DNA from: Marinilabiliaceae bacterium
Lineage (GTDB): Bacteria > Bacteroidota > Bacteroidia > Bacteroidales > Marinilabiliaceae
DNA length: 58,381 nucleotides
Direction: 5' to 3'
NCBI GenBank assembly: GCA_021443545.1
Contig: JABUTU010000001.1
Coordinates: 1-58,381 of the forward strand
The notes below the pieces were generated by a model. That model made no database searches. It had not been told where the DNA came from and saw only the letters and a program-made list of their open reading frames with translations. Below, one piece after another: positions 10,001-19,500 of the stretch; position 1 is the first letter of the stretch, and every line of letters begins with the position of its first letter. Position numbers and translations under genes: made by a program.

Positions 10001-12580
10001 GTTGTATCATTCCCTTCATCCGTAGGAGCACATGCTATAATAACCATTATGAATGGCGCCAAAGTTATTGATATCAAGTGCGTTGAATGTAATGGCAGTC
10101 GCACAGAGACATCATTTGAAGCTACGGAAGATATGATGCCTAACTCATACATAGGTATCTCACTTATACAACCTCATGGTGCAACACTCAACGACAACCC
10201 TATACGAAAGTATGGTATCGTCAATGTAGATGTATCTTCAGATATGACACGACTCACTCCTGAGATAGACATGGATGATGAGATTGAGCCAATGCAGGAG
10301 TTTACCATCAAGGTAAAGGAGAAGAAAGGTAAATCTATGACCTACACATTGGCATATGTTGATGAGGGACTTCTTGATCTGACACATTTCAAGACACCTG
10401 AGCCCTGGCCATCGTTCTATGCGAAGGAGGCTCTTGGCGTTCGAATGTGGGATATATACGACTATGTCGTAGGAGCTTTTGGAGGAACAATTGAACAGAT
10501 GTTTAGTATAGGAGGCGATGGATTCGTAAACCCTAACTCCAGCACAAACCTCAATAGGTTTACTCCTGTTGTATACTGCGAAGGTCCTTTCGAACTTGCT
10601 GCGGGCAAGACCGCAACACACAAGAGGAGAATGCCTAACTACACTGGTCGTATACGTACGATGGTAGTTGCTACTGATGGTGGTGTCGCATTCGGTCAGG
10701 CTGAGAAGTCTACGAAAGTCCTTAAATCAGTCATGATTCTTGCTACAATGCCTCGCAACATCTCTCCAAAAGATGAGATAGACTTGCCAGTAACTGTTTT
10801 CTCAATGAAAGATAATGTAGGCGACATAAAAGTCACTCTGTCAACAGGCAATGAACTTGAAATCGTTGGGGATGCAAGCAAGACAATCCAGAGCCGAAAA
10901 TCAGGTGACCAAACAATTACCTTCAGAGTCAAGCTGAAAGATAATGTTTCGGCAAACATCAACAAAGTGAATATCAAGGTAAATGCTTCTGCAAGTTCAG
11001 ATAAAGCTGCGTACGAAACAGACCTCGCTATTCGTCATATTGTGAACACTATCAGCACGACAGAGACTGCAGAGATAAAGGCAGGTGACAGTTGGAAAAA
11101 ATCGATAGCCATTGAAGGAATTGATGGTACCCGCCAGCTAAATGTAGAACTTTCAGCTCTCGAACCAGTCAATATCCAGAGTCGCTCTAAAGAGCTCATT
11201 GCCTACCCTCATGGCTGCGTGGAGCAGACTACATCTAAGATTCTTAGTCAACTGTACCTCGGACAGTATTGCGAACTCAGCACAAAGGAGTCTGATGAAG
11301 TGCAGCAGAATATCGAGAATGGTATCAAGCGTCTTCTTCAGTTCAGAACTACAAGTGGAGGACTGGCATACTGGCCTGGCAATAAAGATCCTCACGATTG
11401 GGGTTCAACATATGCTCTGCACACTCTTTACCTCGCTGAGAAAGCGGGATACTCAGTTCCTTCATATCAGATGAACACGTTGACTTCATTCGTGAAGAAG
11501 AGTGCAAGCTCATGGAGATACGAAACGCGCTATGACAACAATGTCGACCATACTGCAGAGACTCAGGCATACCGACTATACGTCCTTGCCCTCATGGGCA
11601 AAGCGGACGTAAGCGCGATGAACCGTCTTAAAGAGAAAGGTAACAACATCAGCATAACAGCACGTCACCTCTTGTCAAGTGCCTACTCATTGAACAGAAC
11701 AACCAATGTAGCTAAGGCTATTTACGCCATCACAACGAATATATCGGAACCAGAAAGTAGCAACTATTGGACCTTCAGTTCTTCGCTGCGTGCTAAATCA
11801 ATAAACCTGATTACGCTGACGGATATGAATATGCAGGCTGAAGCTCTGAATGTACGCAGAGAGATATGTAAATCACTTACATCTAATAAATATCTCTCAA
11901 CTCAAGAGACCGCCTTTGCCATTATGGCTGTTGCGCAACACGATAAAAACAACTCTGTTGCTGATGATATTCGTGCTTCAATCGACTTCGAAGGTCAAAA
12001 GACAATAGTAGTCAACACGACACGTTCTGCATACACAGCTACTACAAAACCAACGAAGGCGACGTCTGAAGTAAAAATCAAGAACGAAAGCAAGGGTAAG
12101 TTGTATGCAACAGTAAGCACATCATCGGATGTACTTCAAGGCAACATTGAAGCAGCTTCAAATAAGATTAGTCAACAAATTAGTTATTTTACATCTGATG
12201 GTCGTTCTGTAGAACTCAGCGAGCTACGTCAAGGCGACAATTTCAAGGCCATTGTGAAGATTTCAAATATATCGACCGATAATATACATAATTTAGCAAC
12301 AAGTTTCCTTCTTCCCTCTGGTTGGGAGGTTGCTGACACTCGTTTTGCTAAAGACGAAGCGAACTACAGTAGCGAAGGTGGCGTTTCATATCGTGACATC
12401 CGCGACGACCGCGTATTGTGCTACATCGACAATCTTTCTTCTGGTCGATCTGTCTCGTTCAGCGTAAACATTTCCGCTACATATAATGGTATATTCTATA
12501 TGCCATCAATCGAGACTAAAGCAATGTATGATGCATCTGTTTACGCTCGTTCAGCCAGCGGAATAACCGAGACCAAATAG
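7010..12580 (+). CDS. Alpha-2-macroglobulin family lipoprotein with thioester motif
   Basis: This 1856-aa protein is a bacterial alpha-2-macroglobulin, a periplasmic protease trap thought to guard the envelope. It has a lipoprotein signal (lipobox LLTGC), many macroglobulin-type beta domains, the MG-domain feature KGFIYGERGVWRPGDTLH at about residues 615-630, and a bait-type middle region. A thioester domain carries CVEQ at residues 1403-1406, comparable to CLEQ in E. coli YfhM, so covalent trapping appears possible. Such genes often sit next to penicillin-binding protein 1C; no pbpC is present here, and the next gene, 13 bases on, is an ABC importer binding protein. The reading frame is intact over its whole length. 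Confidence 0.9.
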   Translation: MRKSLLSISFTFSLLLSLLTGCGDNVVQVNPLVESFTDGFISRTGSVVVTLTKEMSQETLNKPAEDYISISPAVASMEAIWRDSKTLVLAQKGKLGIDETYTVKVKTSKLDSEIDDDFEFMVKTLPLSISKQSESMSVNDDGSFNFDIVLVTPDITEENEIWNNVNISADINKSHSSADNKRTHTLSLKDIKAGTPDITISTKNATICTLSVPKHDTFEVLSYKYISGTEKCLEVTLTNNLDTKQSLKGLVSIKEQYAGNDASVRIDIYEGNRLRIYPTLNKQGRQSLSVIIDSSLKNKKGEKLGKDYKFTIDIDSELPNVDFIGNGVIVPFTESVVVPFKATGVRGVVCEVLKLYADNMSFFLADYSMNESYGFSSVARHIAYKTINLEQQGRDLSTWNTYGIDLSDLIKVEPGALYSIRMHIVPELSEYEIDGVQKMSVTEYSANDGLRLRELQENDDNGCYLSSMNFGWAYYDEENDEWYHSYDCQDASKKIYYTDRYATRNVIASNIGLTSYTNGEGKLIVVANDLNTSSPMKGVEIIGYNKQHRIVAKATTDGNGTASMESTEGEGNIRIVVAKSGESASYLKTDDYSSLSTSLFEVDGAVVQKGIKGFIYGERGVWRPGDTLHIAFMMSDIEKRLPENHPVTLHLQNPSGQTVYEKTVSSKDRQGSAAGLFLFHIPTDVEAPTGLWDVNINVGGTSFSKNLRIETVKPNRLKIDFSLPSVIHLSDNRDINIHTEWQTGATSSNLKYRVSADYKEVSTNFNDYKDYTFDVKAGSETDQDNTIAQGTTDNDGDAVVIIPMPSTNGQKSGSIRATYTTTVYEPSGETSIDVSQATLLNYKSYVGVKAPKPADNYTYLATGKKHTFNVVSLLDNGTVAPKKRIEIKVYKTEWSWWWYSSGDIAQYANNSYHTPISKMYLNTDGSGKATFDLEFSDNEWGRYIIIATDAESHHQSAIQAYFDWEYLGAPRDSNGGSSATTLFFNTNKKSYEPGDNIVVSFPSSVGAHAIITIMNGAKVIDIKCVECNGSRTETSFEATEDMMPNSYIGISLIQPHGATLNDNPIRKYGIVNVDVSSDMTRLTPEIDMDDEIEPMQEFTIKVKEKKGKSMTYTLAYVDEGLLDLTHFKTPEPWPSFYAKEALGVRMWDIYDYVVGAFGGTIEQMFSIGGDGFVNPNSSTNLNRFTPVVYCEGPFELAAGKTATHKRRMPNYTGRIRTMVVATDGGVAFGQAEKSTKVLKSVMILATMPRNISPKDEIDLPVTVFSMKDNVGDIKVTLSTGNELEIVGDASKTIQSRKSGDQTITFRVKLKDNVSANINKVNIKVNASASSDKAAYETDLAIRHIVNTISTTETAEIKAGDSWKKSIAIEGIDGTRQLNVELSALEPVNIQSRSKELIAYPHGCVEQTTSKILSQLYLGQYCELSTKESDEVQQNIENGIKRLLQFRTTSGGLAYWPGNKDPHDWGSTYALHTLYLAEKAGYSVPSYQMNTLTSFVKKSASSWRYETRYDNNVDHTAETQAYRLYVLALMGKADVSAMNRLKEKGNNISITARHLLSSAYSLNRTTNVAKAIYAITTNISEPESSNYWTFSSSLRAKSINLITLTDMNMQAEALNVRREICKSLTSNKYLSTQETAFAIMAVAQHDKNNSVADDIRASIDFEGQKTIVVNTTRSAYTATTKPTKATSEVKIKNESKGKLYATVSTSSDVLQGNIEAASNKISQQISYFTSDGRSVELSELRQGDNFKAIVKISNISTDNIHNLATSFLLPSGWEVADTRFAKDEANYSSEGGVSYRDIRDDRVLCYIDNLSSGRSVSFSVNISATYNGIFYMPSIETKAMYDASVYARSASGITETK

Positions 12581-12593
12581 TAAGAATTATATT

Positions 12594-13385
12594 GTGATAA
12601 GACTATTCTCACTTATACTATTCGTTGTGCTTTTTCCTTCATACGGAGGAATGGCACAGCGAATTGTTAGTTTAGTGCCATCTGTCACCCACACATTAAT
12701 ACAAATCGGAGCAGAGGAGAATATTGTCGGACGAACCAGCTATTGTCCTGAAGTGCCAGGTGCATTAATTGTTGGGGATGTCATATCGACAAACATCGAA
12801 AGCATTATATCGCTGCAACCAGATGTTGTGTTCACTATGTCGTTTACCAAACAATCTGCTATTGAGAAATTAAAATCTCTTGGCATCCATGTCGTTTCAA
12901 TGGAAACACCCCGTAGTTTCAATGAGATGTGCGAACAGACAATCAACATAGCACAAGAAATACAAAGAACTGATTATGCAAAAAAATATGTATTAAGAGA
13001 GCAATTGTTTGTCAAAGACCTTGAAAAGAAATACCTCTCCCAAAGAAATGATTTCAAAGCTTTTTTCCAGATTGGGAGCAATCCGCTTTTTGGTGTAGAC
13101 ATAAATAGCTATATGGACGAATATATGAGCCGTTTAGGTTTATGCAATATTATTGACAGCCAAAACGGACAGTGTAGCAGAGAATTTGTTGTACTATCAA
13201 AGCCTCAATACATATTTATAAGCGATATGGGAAGTACTGGCATGGCACAAAAAGAGAAAGCTATCTGGGAAAAACTATTACCTCAATGCAGATTGATAAT
13301 GGTCGACTCCAACAAGTCTTGTTGTCCGACACCTCAGTTTTTCAGAGAGACACTTGAATACTTATTCAAAGCGATTGAACAATGA
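12594..13385 (+). CDS. BtuF-like periplasmic substrate-binding protein
   Basis: This is the periplasmic binding protein of an ABC importer of the cobalamin/iron-chelate class (helical-backbone, metal-receptor fold). The 263-aa protein starts at GTG 12594, giving a signal peptide MIRLFSLILFVVLFPSYGG ending near MAQ. The mature protein opens RIVSLVPSVTHTLIQIGAE, the hallmark of BtuF-like proteins, and contains SLQPDVVF and FQIGSNPLFG. Its stop overlaps the permease start (ATGA). The substrate could be vitamin B12, haem or a siderophore; no cobalamin riboswitch precedes it because only 13 bases separate it from the macroglobulin gene. Confidence 0.85.
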   Translation: MIRLFSLILFVVLFPSYGGMAQRIVSLVPSVTHTLIQIGAEENIVGRTSYCPEVPGALIVGDVISTNIESIISLQPDVVFTMSFTKQSAIEKLKSLGIHVVSMETPRSFNEMCEQTINIAQEIQRTDYAKKYVLREQLFVKDLEKKYLSQRNDFKAFFQIGSNPLFGVDINSYMDEYMSRLGLCNIIDSQNGQCSREFVVLSKPQYIFISDMGSTGMAQKEKAIWEKLLPQCRLIMVDSNKSCCPTPQFFRETLEYLFKAIEQ

Positions 13386-14377
13386 GGATGTCGAGGATAA
13401 TCATATTATCGTTCATGCTATGCCTGCTGATTGGCATAACACTAATCTCTCTTTGCATAGGCGAGAATGGGATTGACATCTCGTACTTAAGGAGCATAGC
13501 CGATAGCTCTTATGATGAAACTCAACACCTTATTATAACTCAGTTACGACTTCCCAGAACACTTCTTGCGCTTTCCGTAGGAGGACTTCTCGGTTTTTCC
13601 GGCATTGTATTGCAGACATTATTCAGAAATCCACTGGTTGAGCCTTATACTTTAGGTATATCAGGAGGATCACTACTTGGAGTGGCACTTTGCATATCTT
13701 TAGAACTGACACAAGTGTTTGGTGTTTTCTCAACTATGCTCTTCGCCATAATAGGTGCAATCACAACAGTATTTATAGTTCTATCGACTATATCCCGACA
13801 CAAGTCCGACACATATAGTATGTTGTTGACAGGCATCATGATAAGCATCTCTTCGGGTGCGTTTACTACTCTTCTGATAAGCATTTCAACACGTGAGCAG
13901 ATGACATGTATAATAAGCTGGAGCATAGGTAGTCTTGAATCGACAATGCCATGGCAGTCTATAGCTGGATGCATCATCACGACATTGCTATTTATCGTCT
14001 CTCCCCTATTAGGAAACACCATGAATGGATTGCTTCTCGGTAGAAACATGGCGCACTTTCTTGGAATAAACGTCAGAGTTGCTATTCCATTCTTATTCGT
14101 TATATCGTCCATTGCCACAGCCTTCTGCGTATCCATCGTTGGTATGATTGCATTTATAGGTATGATTGTTCCCCATATAATTCGTACAACGATAGGTTCA
14201 GACCAACGCATCGCCCTTCCAGCTGGAATAATGACAGGAGCTTTAGTCTTGCTCTCGTGCGACATAATAGCCCGACATATAATATATCCTCGCGAACTTC
14301 CCGTAGGCGTAGTAACAGGTATTATAGGCGGAGTCATATTTATCTGGATTAATCACAAGCAACGTCACTCGGCATGA
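13382..14377 (+). CDS. FecCD/BtuC-family ABC transporter permease
   Basis: The 331-aa protein is the membrane subunit of the same importer. It has many hydrophobic segments and the family signatures LRLPRTLLALSVGGLLGFSG near residue 55, RNPLVEPYTLGISGG, and GMIAFIGMIVPHIIR near residue 255 (the ATPase-coupling region). Length matches the FecCD family. It overlaps both neighbours by ATGA, so binding protein, permease and ATPase are translationally coupled. A dimer with the downstream ATPase would form the transporter. Confidence 0.9.
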   Translation: MRMSRIIILSFMLCLLIGITLISLCIGENGIDISYLRSIADSSYDETQHLIITQLRLPRTLLALSVGGLLGFSGIVLQTLFRNPLVEPYTLGISGGSLLGVALCISLELTQVFGVFSTMLFAIIGAITTVFIVLSTISRHKSDTYSMLLTGIMISISSGAFTTLLISISTREQMTCIISWSIGSLESTMPWQSIAGCIITTLLFIVSPLLGNTMNGLLLGRNMAHFLGINVRVAIPFLFVISSIATAFCVSIVGMIAFIGMIVPHIIRTTIGSDQRIALPAGIMTGALVLLSCDIIARHIIYPRELPVGVVTGIIGGVIFIWINHKQRHSA

Positions 14378-15129
14378 AGAACATCCATATACATATTGAG
14401 TCGGCTGGATACAACAAAATGAAAAATGTACTGAGTGACATCAATCTAACCATACCCGGTGCCGCTATGACTGCACTTCTCGGTCCAAATGGGGCAGGAA
14501 AGACAACTATGCTTCATTCGATAGGAGGATTGATTCCAGAGCACTTCAAGGGGAAGATTGACTTCGGCAATGATATTGACAAAGTGCAGATTGCCATGGT
14601 AGAACAAAGCACGTCATCACTACCTATGAGCGTCTATGAATATGTCATGACCGGTCGCATTGCCCACAGAGGATTATTTGATGTGTTAGACAGTAAAAAG
14701 GACCTACATGTTGCAGAACAGGCCATGAGGGAGGTCGACATACTACATCTCGCCAATAGAAAGATGGGGCATCTCAGCAGTGGAGAACGACAACTATGTT
14801 CAATAGCACGAGCTATGACACAGGAACCCGACATCATGCTACTTGATGAACCAATATCCAACCTCGACATTAAGAACCAGGAGCAGATAATGCATTTGCT
14901 TAAAGATATTATTGTCAGACATACGACAACAATTGTTATCGTGATACATGACATCAATATTGCCTCCAGGTATGCCGATAACATAGTCATCCTGAATGAT
15001 GGCAGAGTATTGACAGATGGTCCGACAGAAGAGAGCCTATCGGAAGATATATTGAGTCGCGCATATGGTGTACAACTACAAAGAATAGACCTTCCATTGA
15101 CAAAGCCTCATATATTCATTCCAAAATGA
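14374..15129 (+). CDS. BtuD/FhuC-like ABC transporter ATPase
   Basis: The 251-aa protein is the ATPase of the importer. It carries Walker A GPNGAGKTT (about residues 34-42), a Q-loop around VEQSTSS, the signature LSSGERQ, Walker B IMLLDEP with D-loop SNLDI, and the switch His in VIHD. The sequence from MSVYEYVMTGR resembles cobalamin and haem importer ATPases (VxxVVxxGR). Overlap with the permease gene supports a single complex. No obvious intrinsic terminator follows before the promoter at 15149-15180. Confidence 0.92.
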   Translation: MKNIHIHIESAGYNKMKNVLSDINLTIPGAAMTALLGPNGAGKTTMLHSIGGLIPEHFKGKIDFGNDIDKVQIAMVEQSTSSLPMSVYEYVMTGRIAHRGLFDVLDSKKDLHVAEQAMREVDILHLANRKMGHLSSGERQLCSIARAMTQEPDIMLLDEPISNLDIKNQEQIMHLLKDIIVRHTTTIVIVIHDINIASRYADNIVILNDGRVLTDGPTEESLSEDILSRAYGVQLQRIDLPLTKPHIFIPK

Positions 15130-15148
15130 GAAAAAGTAAGTCGAAAGA

Positions 15149-15180
15149 TTTGCATATAAAGCAATAAGATAATAAATTTG
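15149..15180 (+). promoter_or_regulatory. Promoter for the TPR protein gene
   Basis: TTTG at 15149-15152 and TAAATTTG at 15173-15180 are separated by 20 bases, an excellent match to the Bacteroidetes consensus. Its position rules out the in-frame TTG at 15178 as a start codon. Confidence 0.8.
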
Positions 15181-15210
15181 CACGCTGAAAAAGGAAAATA
15201 CTATCTAAAG

Positions 15211-15894
15211 ATGTCAAATAAAGAAACAAAAGAGGAAAAACAGGCTGAAAAGAATCTTCAGGATGTTGAGGTTGCGCTCAACCGCGCAGAGCAATTTATC
15301 GAGAACAACCAGAAGCCTATTATGATTGGTGCATTGGCAGCAATTGCCATTGTCGCAATCGTTTGGTTATATAATTCAGTATATCGTGAGCCTTTAATGA
15401 AGGAAGCTCAGGTCAACATATTCAATGCTCAGTACTATTTTGAGGTAGACAGTTTCAAGACTGCGCTCAATGGCGATGGCATGAATTCTGGATTCCTTGC
15501 CATTATTGACGAGTATGGTTCAACACCAGCCGGCAAACTTGCAAAGTACTATGCAGGCATCTGCTATCTTAACCTTGGTGAGTTTGAGAATGCTAAAGAG
15601 CAGTTCTCATCATTTTCAAGTGACGATGACGCCCTCAACACCTTTGCAAAGGGTTTGATTGGCGATGCTGAATTAGAGTTGGGTAATACAGATGCAGCAA
15701 TCTCAGCTTACAAGAAAGCAGCTAACGCTGACAACAAGATTGCTTCGCCTATTTTCCTGAAAAAACTCGGCGACCTCTATCGTGCAAATGGTCAGAAGAC
15801 AGAGGCTAAAGAGTGCTATCAGAAGATTAAGGATAACTACTCACGTAGTTCTGCAGCACAATCTATTGACAAGTCAATAGCAACAGTTGAATAA
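15211..15894 (+). CDS. Membrane-anchored TPR protein
   Basis: The 227-aa protein starts at ATG 15211 (MSNKETKEEKQ); an earlier TTG lies inside the promoter. A charged cytoplasmic N-terminus is followed by one transmembrane helix (residues about 35-60, PIMIGALAAIAIVAIVWLY), and then TPR-like helical pairs (AGICYLNLGEFENAKEQF, GDAELELGNTDAAISAY, LGDLYRANGQKTEAKECY). The layout resembles YfgM, an ancillary SecYEG/chaperone adaptor, but the family is broad. It is followed by a terminator-like hairpin and then lumazine synthase, a neighbour arrangement common in Bacteroidetes. Its partner is unknown. Confidence 0.8.
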   Translation: MSNKETKEEKQAEKNLQDVEVALNRAEQFIENNQKPIMIGALAAIAIVAIVWLYNSVYREPLMKEAQVNIFNAQYYFEVDSFKTALNGDGMNSGFLAIIDEYGSTPAGKLAKYYAGICYLNLGEFENAKEQFSSFSSDDDALNTFAKGLIGDAELELGNTDAAISAYKKAANADNKIASPIFLKKLGDLYRANGQKTEAKECYQKIKDNYSRSSAAQSIDKSIATVE

Positions 15895-15911
15895 CTTACA
15901 TTAAAACATAT

Positions 15912-15953
15912 AATCGCGGGACGTTAGCATTGCCAACTTCCTGCGATTTTTTA
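15912..15953 (+). terminator. Intrinsic terminator after the TPR gene
   Basis: A ten-base-pair stem (AATCGCGGGA with TCCTGCGATT, one G-U pair) is followed by TTTTTT. It lies between the TPR gene and ribH, so it would terminate or attenuate transcription into ribH. Confidence 0.75.
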
Positions 15954-15963
15954 TATATTAAAT

Positions 15964-16470
15964 ATGGCAACAGCACTTCATAATCTATCCAACTACGACG
16001 CCAACAAGGTACCATCAGCCGCAGATATGCATTTTGGCATAGTCGTATCCGAATGGAACGAAAATATAACAGGCGAACTTCTCAAAGGGGCAACCTCAGC
16101 CCTAATAGAGAACGGAGCCAAAGAGGAGAACATATTCATAGAGTGGGTTCCAGGAAGTTTCGAGTTGACAAGCGGAGCTAAATGGATGGCAGATAACATA
16201 AAAAATCTCAATGCAGTCATCTGTCTCGGCTGTGTCATTCGTGGCGATACACCCCATTTCGATTACGTATGTCAAGGCACCACACAGGGCATTGTCGACC
16301 TTAACCTGAGATATGACCAGTCGTTTATCTTTGGGTTACTAACAACCGACAACCTTCAACAAGCTGAAGACAGATGCGGAGGCAAGCATGGTAATAAGGG
16401 TACTGAATGTGCTATCACCGCAATCAAAATGGTCGCCATGCACAATCGACTCAAGGGAATGATACAATAG
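15964..16470 (+). CDS. ribH: 6,7-dimethyl-8-ribityllumazine synthase
   Basis: RibH condenses the ribityl-aminouracil intermediate with dihydroxybutanone phosphate to make lumazine, the penultimate step of riboflavin synthesis. The 168-aa protein shows the family blocks: [33 protein letters not shown], the loop [17 protein letters not shown] with the catalytic His, and the C-terminal NRLKGMI-type end. [23 protein letters not shown] matches the phosphate-binding region. The start ATG at 15964 follows the terminator hairpin by only about a dozen bases, so expression may depend on read-through. Other riboflavin genes are not in the window. Confidence 0.95.
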   Translation: MATALHNLSNYDANKVPSAADMHFGIVVSEWNENITGELLKGATSALIENGAKEENIFIEWVPGSFELTSGAKWMADNIKNLNAVICLGCVIRGDTPHFDYVCQGTTQGIVDLNLRYDQSFIFGLLTTDNLQQAEDRCGGKHGNKGTECAITAIKMVAMHNRLKGMIQ

Positions 16471-16511
16471 AGAGTGGTGTCTCCCATAAAACATTTATCT
16501 CAAAATTTGTT

Positions 16512-16542
16512 TATCTTTGCATATCCGAACAATTTTCGGATA
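16512..16542 (+). promoter_or_regulatory. Promoter and leader palindrome of the activase gene
   Basis: TATCTTTG at 16512-16519 fits the -7 box. It is followed at once by an inverted repeat, TATCCGAA (16522-16529) and TTCGGATA (16535-16542), around CAATT. The palindrome spans the expected transcription start, so it could be a repressor operator or a 5' mRNA hairpin. Confidence 0.55.
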
Positions 16543-16579
16543 CGCAAATAATAGATTTAGAAATAAACTACACATACAA

Positions 16580-19500
16580 GTGCACAGAATAGGTTTAGAT
16601 GTCGGTTCAACAACCGCGAAGATAGTAGTGTTGGCTGAAGATGGTCAGTTGGAGTATGCCCAATACGAAAGGCATCAGGCTAACCCAGCAGCAGTCATCA
16701 AGTTATTTCTGAATGCCATAAAAGAGAAACTAAGTAATGACGAGTTCACCTTCTCCGTAACTGGCAGTGTTGGTTTGGGATTAGCTGAAAGATGCAATCT
16801 TCATTTTGTACAAGAGGTAGTTGCTGCAACTGAGTTCACTAAGAAACTTCATCCAGACGTCACAACAATCATCGATATTGGTGGCGAGGATGCAAAGATA
16901 GTATATCTCAATGGCGGACAGGTCACAGATTTGCGCATGAATGGCAACTGCGCTGGTGGCACAGGTGCTTTCATTGATCAAATGGCCCTATGCTTAGGTG
17001 TTGAGGTGAGTCAGATGGATCAACTGGCAAGCAATGCCAAGATAATATACCCGATTGCATCGCGTTGTGGTGTTTTTTCTAAGACCGATATTCAAAACCT
17101 TATAGCGCGCAATGCAACAAAAGAGGATATCGCAGCAAGCATATTCAGAGCAGTCGCTGTTCAGACTGCCAGTGCTCTCAGTCACGGATGCGAAGTAAAG
17201 CCCGTTGTTATGATGTGTGGAGGTCCTCTGACTTTTCTTCCATCACTCCGCAAGGCTATAGCAAATTATTTTCACCTCAACATTGATAGCGACATCCTGA
17301 AACTCGAGCATGCTAACTATGTTCCAGCATGGGGTACTGCTATAACCTATGACGACTCAAAACGATACACAGTTGAGAGTCTGACCAAGATTCTCGATGG
17401 CACTGTCATTGAACGGGATGCACGAGGAGTGGAAAAAAGCAAGTACGTCTATACCGTACAGATGCCCCCTGTGTTTGCTGACAATGATGCATACTCATCC
17501 TGGAAAGAAGATAAATCCAAAAGCGACATTCAGTTTGGCTCAATATCAGACCTCAATGGAGCTCCTGCATATCTTGGTATTGATTCAGGCTCAACAACAA
17601 CAAAGATTGTTTTAACCGACGCTAACGGCAAGATATTATTCCGCCACTACGCACACAACGGAGGCAATCCAGTCGAAGCAGTCACCTTCGGTTTGAACAA
17701 GCTCAAGAAAGAGGCAGACGAACTGGGCATAACAATAAACATAGCTGCAGGTTGTTCTACGGGCTATGGAGAAGACCTGATTAAAGCTGCTTTCTCTCTG
17801 AACTATGGTATGATTGAGACTATGGCTCATTACGTGGCAGCACAAGACATATGTCCGAATGTCTCTTTCATTCTCGATATTGGAGGTCAGGATATGAAGG
17901 CCATATACGTTGAGAATGGCATCCTGACCCGTATGGAGATTAACGAAGCCTGCTCATCTGGTTGTGGCTCATTCATTGAGACATTTGCTCAGACGCTCGG
18001 ATGCGAAATATCTGAGTTCGTACAGGAGGCTTGCAAGAGCTTGACACCATGTGACCTTGGAACACGATGCACAGTTTTCATGAACTCAAAGGTCAAACAG
18101 GTGCTCCGTGAGGGATACTCACTTAGTGACATTTCAGCTGGTCTCGCCTACTCAGTTGTCAAAAACTGTTTGTTTAAAGTCTTGAAGATTAAGAATTACG
18201 ACGAGCTTGGCGACAATATAGTACTTCAGGGCGGCACAATGCGCAACGATGCTATAGTGAAGGCCTTTGAAAACCTTACCAATCGCAAGGTATACCGCAA
18301 TAATATCCCAGAATTAATGGGTGCATATGGTTGCGCATTGTATGCACAACGACAATCCACAAAAAAGAGCGTTGAGAGTAGACAATTGGATAGTATAATG
18401 CAAGCTGCCAATTACACACTCGACTCACTACAATGTAAAGGATGTGAAAATCAATGTCAGATAACGCGTTATAAATTCCAGACTGGTCAAACATTCTACT
18501 CCGGCAATAAGTGTGAAAAGATTTTCACCAACGGAGCAAATGCTCAATACACAGGTGTCAATATGAGTGATTTCAAGTATAATTCTCTCTTTAAGAATGA
18601 GGGCGAGAAGAAGTCATTCAGCAAACCGCATGTTGTCATAGGCATTCCACAAGTCCTTAATATGTTTGAAGAGTATCCATTCTGGAAAACCCTATTTGAG
18701 GCATGTGGTATTGAGATTGTTCTAAGTTCGACATCCACATATCAGAACTACGAAAAAGGTGTTCACTCCGTCATGTCGGATAATATCTGTTTCCCTGCGA
18801 AACTGGTACACAGCCACATATACGAGCTTGCCAAGGCAGGAGTTGACCGCATATTCTTCCCTCGAGTTGTTTACGAGAGAGTAGAGGACCAAAACGCATA
18901 CAACTCATTCAACTGCCCTATCATAATCGGTTATCCCGATGTTGTTGATAGTGCAATCGACGTTGATGTACCTGTCGACTCTCCTATTATAGCCTTCAAG
19001 AATAACAAGTTGCTATTAAAGCAAGTTGTGGACTACATGAAGACATTAGGAGTAAAGAAGAAGGTTGCACAGGATGCGCTTGTCCTTGCCATGCGAAAGT
19101 GGGACAAGTGGGGCGAGACCTTGAGAGCCCGTAATACTGAGATATATAACGCTGCCCGCAAGGAGGGTCGCATGACAATTCTTCTTGCAGGCCGTCCATA
19201 TCATACTGACCCCCTTGTTCAGCATAACATTTCCGATATGATTGCCAAAATGGGGGTTGATGTCATCACTGAAGAGATTGCAAGGGGCGGGGCTGTGCAC
19301 CTTGATTCAGAAACCCCTGAGGCCTTTCATATCAGACAGTGGTCGTATGTCAATCGTATCCTGAACAGTGCACAGTGGGTTGCCGAACAAGACAACAATA
19401 TCCATTTCGTCGAGATGACATCATTCGGTTGTGGTCCAGATGCATTCCTGACAGATGAAGTAAGAAGCATATTAGGGCGTCATGGCAAGAGCCTCACACT

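Noticed and set aside
12580-12594. Cobalamin riboswitch before the BtuFCD-like genes
   Set aside because: Only 13 bases separate the genes, leaving no room for a riboswitch.
13645-14337. A 230-codon minus-strand frame inside the permease gene
   Set aside because: It is antisense to a clear FecCD permease with coupled neighbours; the translation shows no domain pattern and is only a consequence of codon bias.
16517-16579. Extended N-terminus of the giant activase from the TTG at 16517
   Set aside because: The TTG is part of the TATCTTTG promoter box, so it cannot be transcribed as a start.
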